In this document: piece after piece, positions 14,375-14,890 of the stretch
How positions within the stretch are numbered: the stretch's first letter is position 1
Layout: each line of letters opens with the position of its first letter
NCBI GenBank assembly: GCA_900771995.1
Contig: CAAGQC010000046.1
Span: 1 to 14,890, forward strand
Direction of reading: 5' to 3'
Length of the DNA: 14,890 bases
From: Lachnospiraceae bacterium
Lineage (GTDB): Bacteria; Bacillota; Clostridia; Lachnospirales; Lachnospiraceae
Translations under genes and position numbers: made by a program
Notes under the pieces: generated by a model
Database searches by the model: none
Told to the model about the DNA's origin: nothing
Seen by the model: only the letters and a program-made list of their open reading frames with translations

Positions 14375-14890
14375 ATGGAATACATACTGTTACTTGTGGG
14401 GTTTGTACTTCTGATCAAGGGAGCAGACTTTTTCGTGGAGGGAAGCTCCTCACTGGCGGGGATTCTGAAGGTCCCCAGCGTCATCATCGGGCTGACTATC
14501 GTGGCCATGGGCACCAGTGCCCCGGAGGCTTCCGTCAGCATCAATGCCGCTCTGGCAGGCAGCAATGACATCGCCATCAGTAATGTCATCGGCTCCAACA
14601 TTTTCAACGGACTGGTAGTGGTGGGTATCTGCGCTTTTCTCCATAGTTTTGTACCTCACGGAGAGATTCTGAAACGGGATATGCCGTTAAATATTCTGGT
14701 GACGTTTGCGCTATGCCTGATGTTTCTGGATGGTACCTTAAGTCGTGTCGAGGGTGTGATACTGCTTCTGGGAATGGCAGTATATCTGGGCTTCATGATC
14801 TATGCAGCCCGGAAAAACAGGGAAGAGGGCGAACCCGGCAAGGTACTCTCTCTTCCCCGCAGCCTTCTCTACATCGCCGGCGGGCTGGCC
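14375..14890 (+). CDS. CaCA-type cation (Na+/Ca2+-like) antiporter, partial at right edge
   Basis: The reading frame is open to the end of the window and gives the first 172 residues. It starts MEYILLLVGFVLLIKGADFF and carries the alpha-1 repeat of the Ca2+/cation antiporter superfamily: MGTSAPEASVSINAAL at about 45-60 and SNVIGSNIFN at about 69-78, the ion-binding region. Several TM segments are evident (about 3-15, 35-50, 73-90, 104-119, 127-144). The second repeat should lie beyond the window. AAAGGA lies 6 bases before the ATG. The product should exchange Ca2+ or another divalent cation for Na+ or H+ across the membrane. The Mn2+-type riboswitch in the leader suggests that Mn2+ is exported or at least that the gene responds to it. 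Confidence 0.92.
   Translation, partial: MEYILLLVGFVLLIKGADFFVEGSSSLAGILKVPSVIIGLTIVAMGTSAPEASVSINAALAGSNDIAISNVIGSNIFNGLVVVGICAFLHSFVPHGEILKRDMPLNILVTFALCLMFLDGTLSRVEGVILLLGMAVYLGFMIYAARKNREEGEPGKVLSLPRSLLYIAGGLA

Noticed and set aside
1..14890. CRISPR array, tRNA, rRNA, insertion sequence or prophage
   Set aside because: I saw no regularly spaced repeats, no cloverleaf or rRNA sequence, no complete transposase with terminal repeats and no phage genes.

Overview
The window reads as chromosomal DNA of a Gram-positive Clostridia member, most likely a gut Lachnospiraceae. The evidence is purine-rich Shine-Dalgarno sites before almost every gene, sigma-A type promoters with 17-base spacers, Gram-positive lipoprotein signals, and protein types common in that family: a hybrid kinase paired with an orphan solute-binding lipoprotein, an Rpn-type nuclease, and a Mur ligase with a membrane-spanning N-terminus. 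This placement is inference; there is no rRNA or other taxonomic marker.

Region A (about 1-7100, minus strand) is a compact five-gene operon behind a near-consensus promoter (TTGATA, 17 bases, TATAAT). The order is alpha/beta hydrolase, MurF-like ligase, D-Ala-D-Ala ligase (Ddl), family-3 solute-binding lipoprotein, hybrid histidine kinase. Two junctions are 4-base ATGA overlaps. The operon joins synthesis of D-Ala-D-Ala and its addition to the muropeptide with what looks like an extracellular-ligand sensing pair. A long inverted repeat at the left edge may end it.

Region B (about 7084-8937, minus strand) looks like a scar plus an accessory gene. A promoter and a structured leader with a terminator precede a broken gene. 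That gene is the start of a sugar-type ABC solute-binding lipoprotein, with two apparent one-base deletions, joined to about half of a response-regulator receiver domain. Upstream lies a stand-alone Rpn/PD-(D/E)XK nuclease.

Region C (8881-12958, minus strand) is a second operon, running from a TTGCAA-17-TATAAT promoter to a bidirectional terminator. It encodes a VanX-like D-Ala-D-Ala dipeptidase, a two-TM protein of unknown function, a ROK sugar kinase, two small unknown proteins that overlap their neighbours, and an HD-domain hydrolase.

Region D (12959-14890, plus strand) holds a membrane-anchored endonuclease/exonuclease/phosphatase-family protein. It is transcribed divergently from region C and its predicted transcription start falls on its own start codon. 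Next comes a yybP-ykoY (Mn2+) riboswitch with its own promoter and terminator, controlling a CaCA-type cation antiporter that runs off the right edge.

The points most worth a second look are the MurF with a replaced N-terminus and its operon with a sensor pair, the chimeric pseudogene with an intact leader, the divergent promoters built on duplicated GTTGCAAC palindromes with a predicted leaderless gene, and the riboswitch-antiporter pairing. I did not find a clear-cut novel defence or mobile system.
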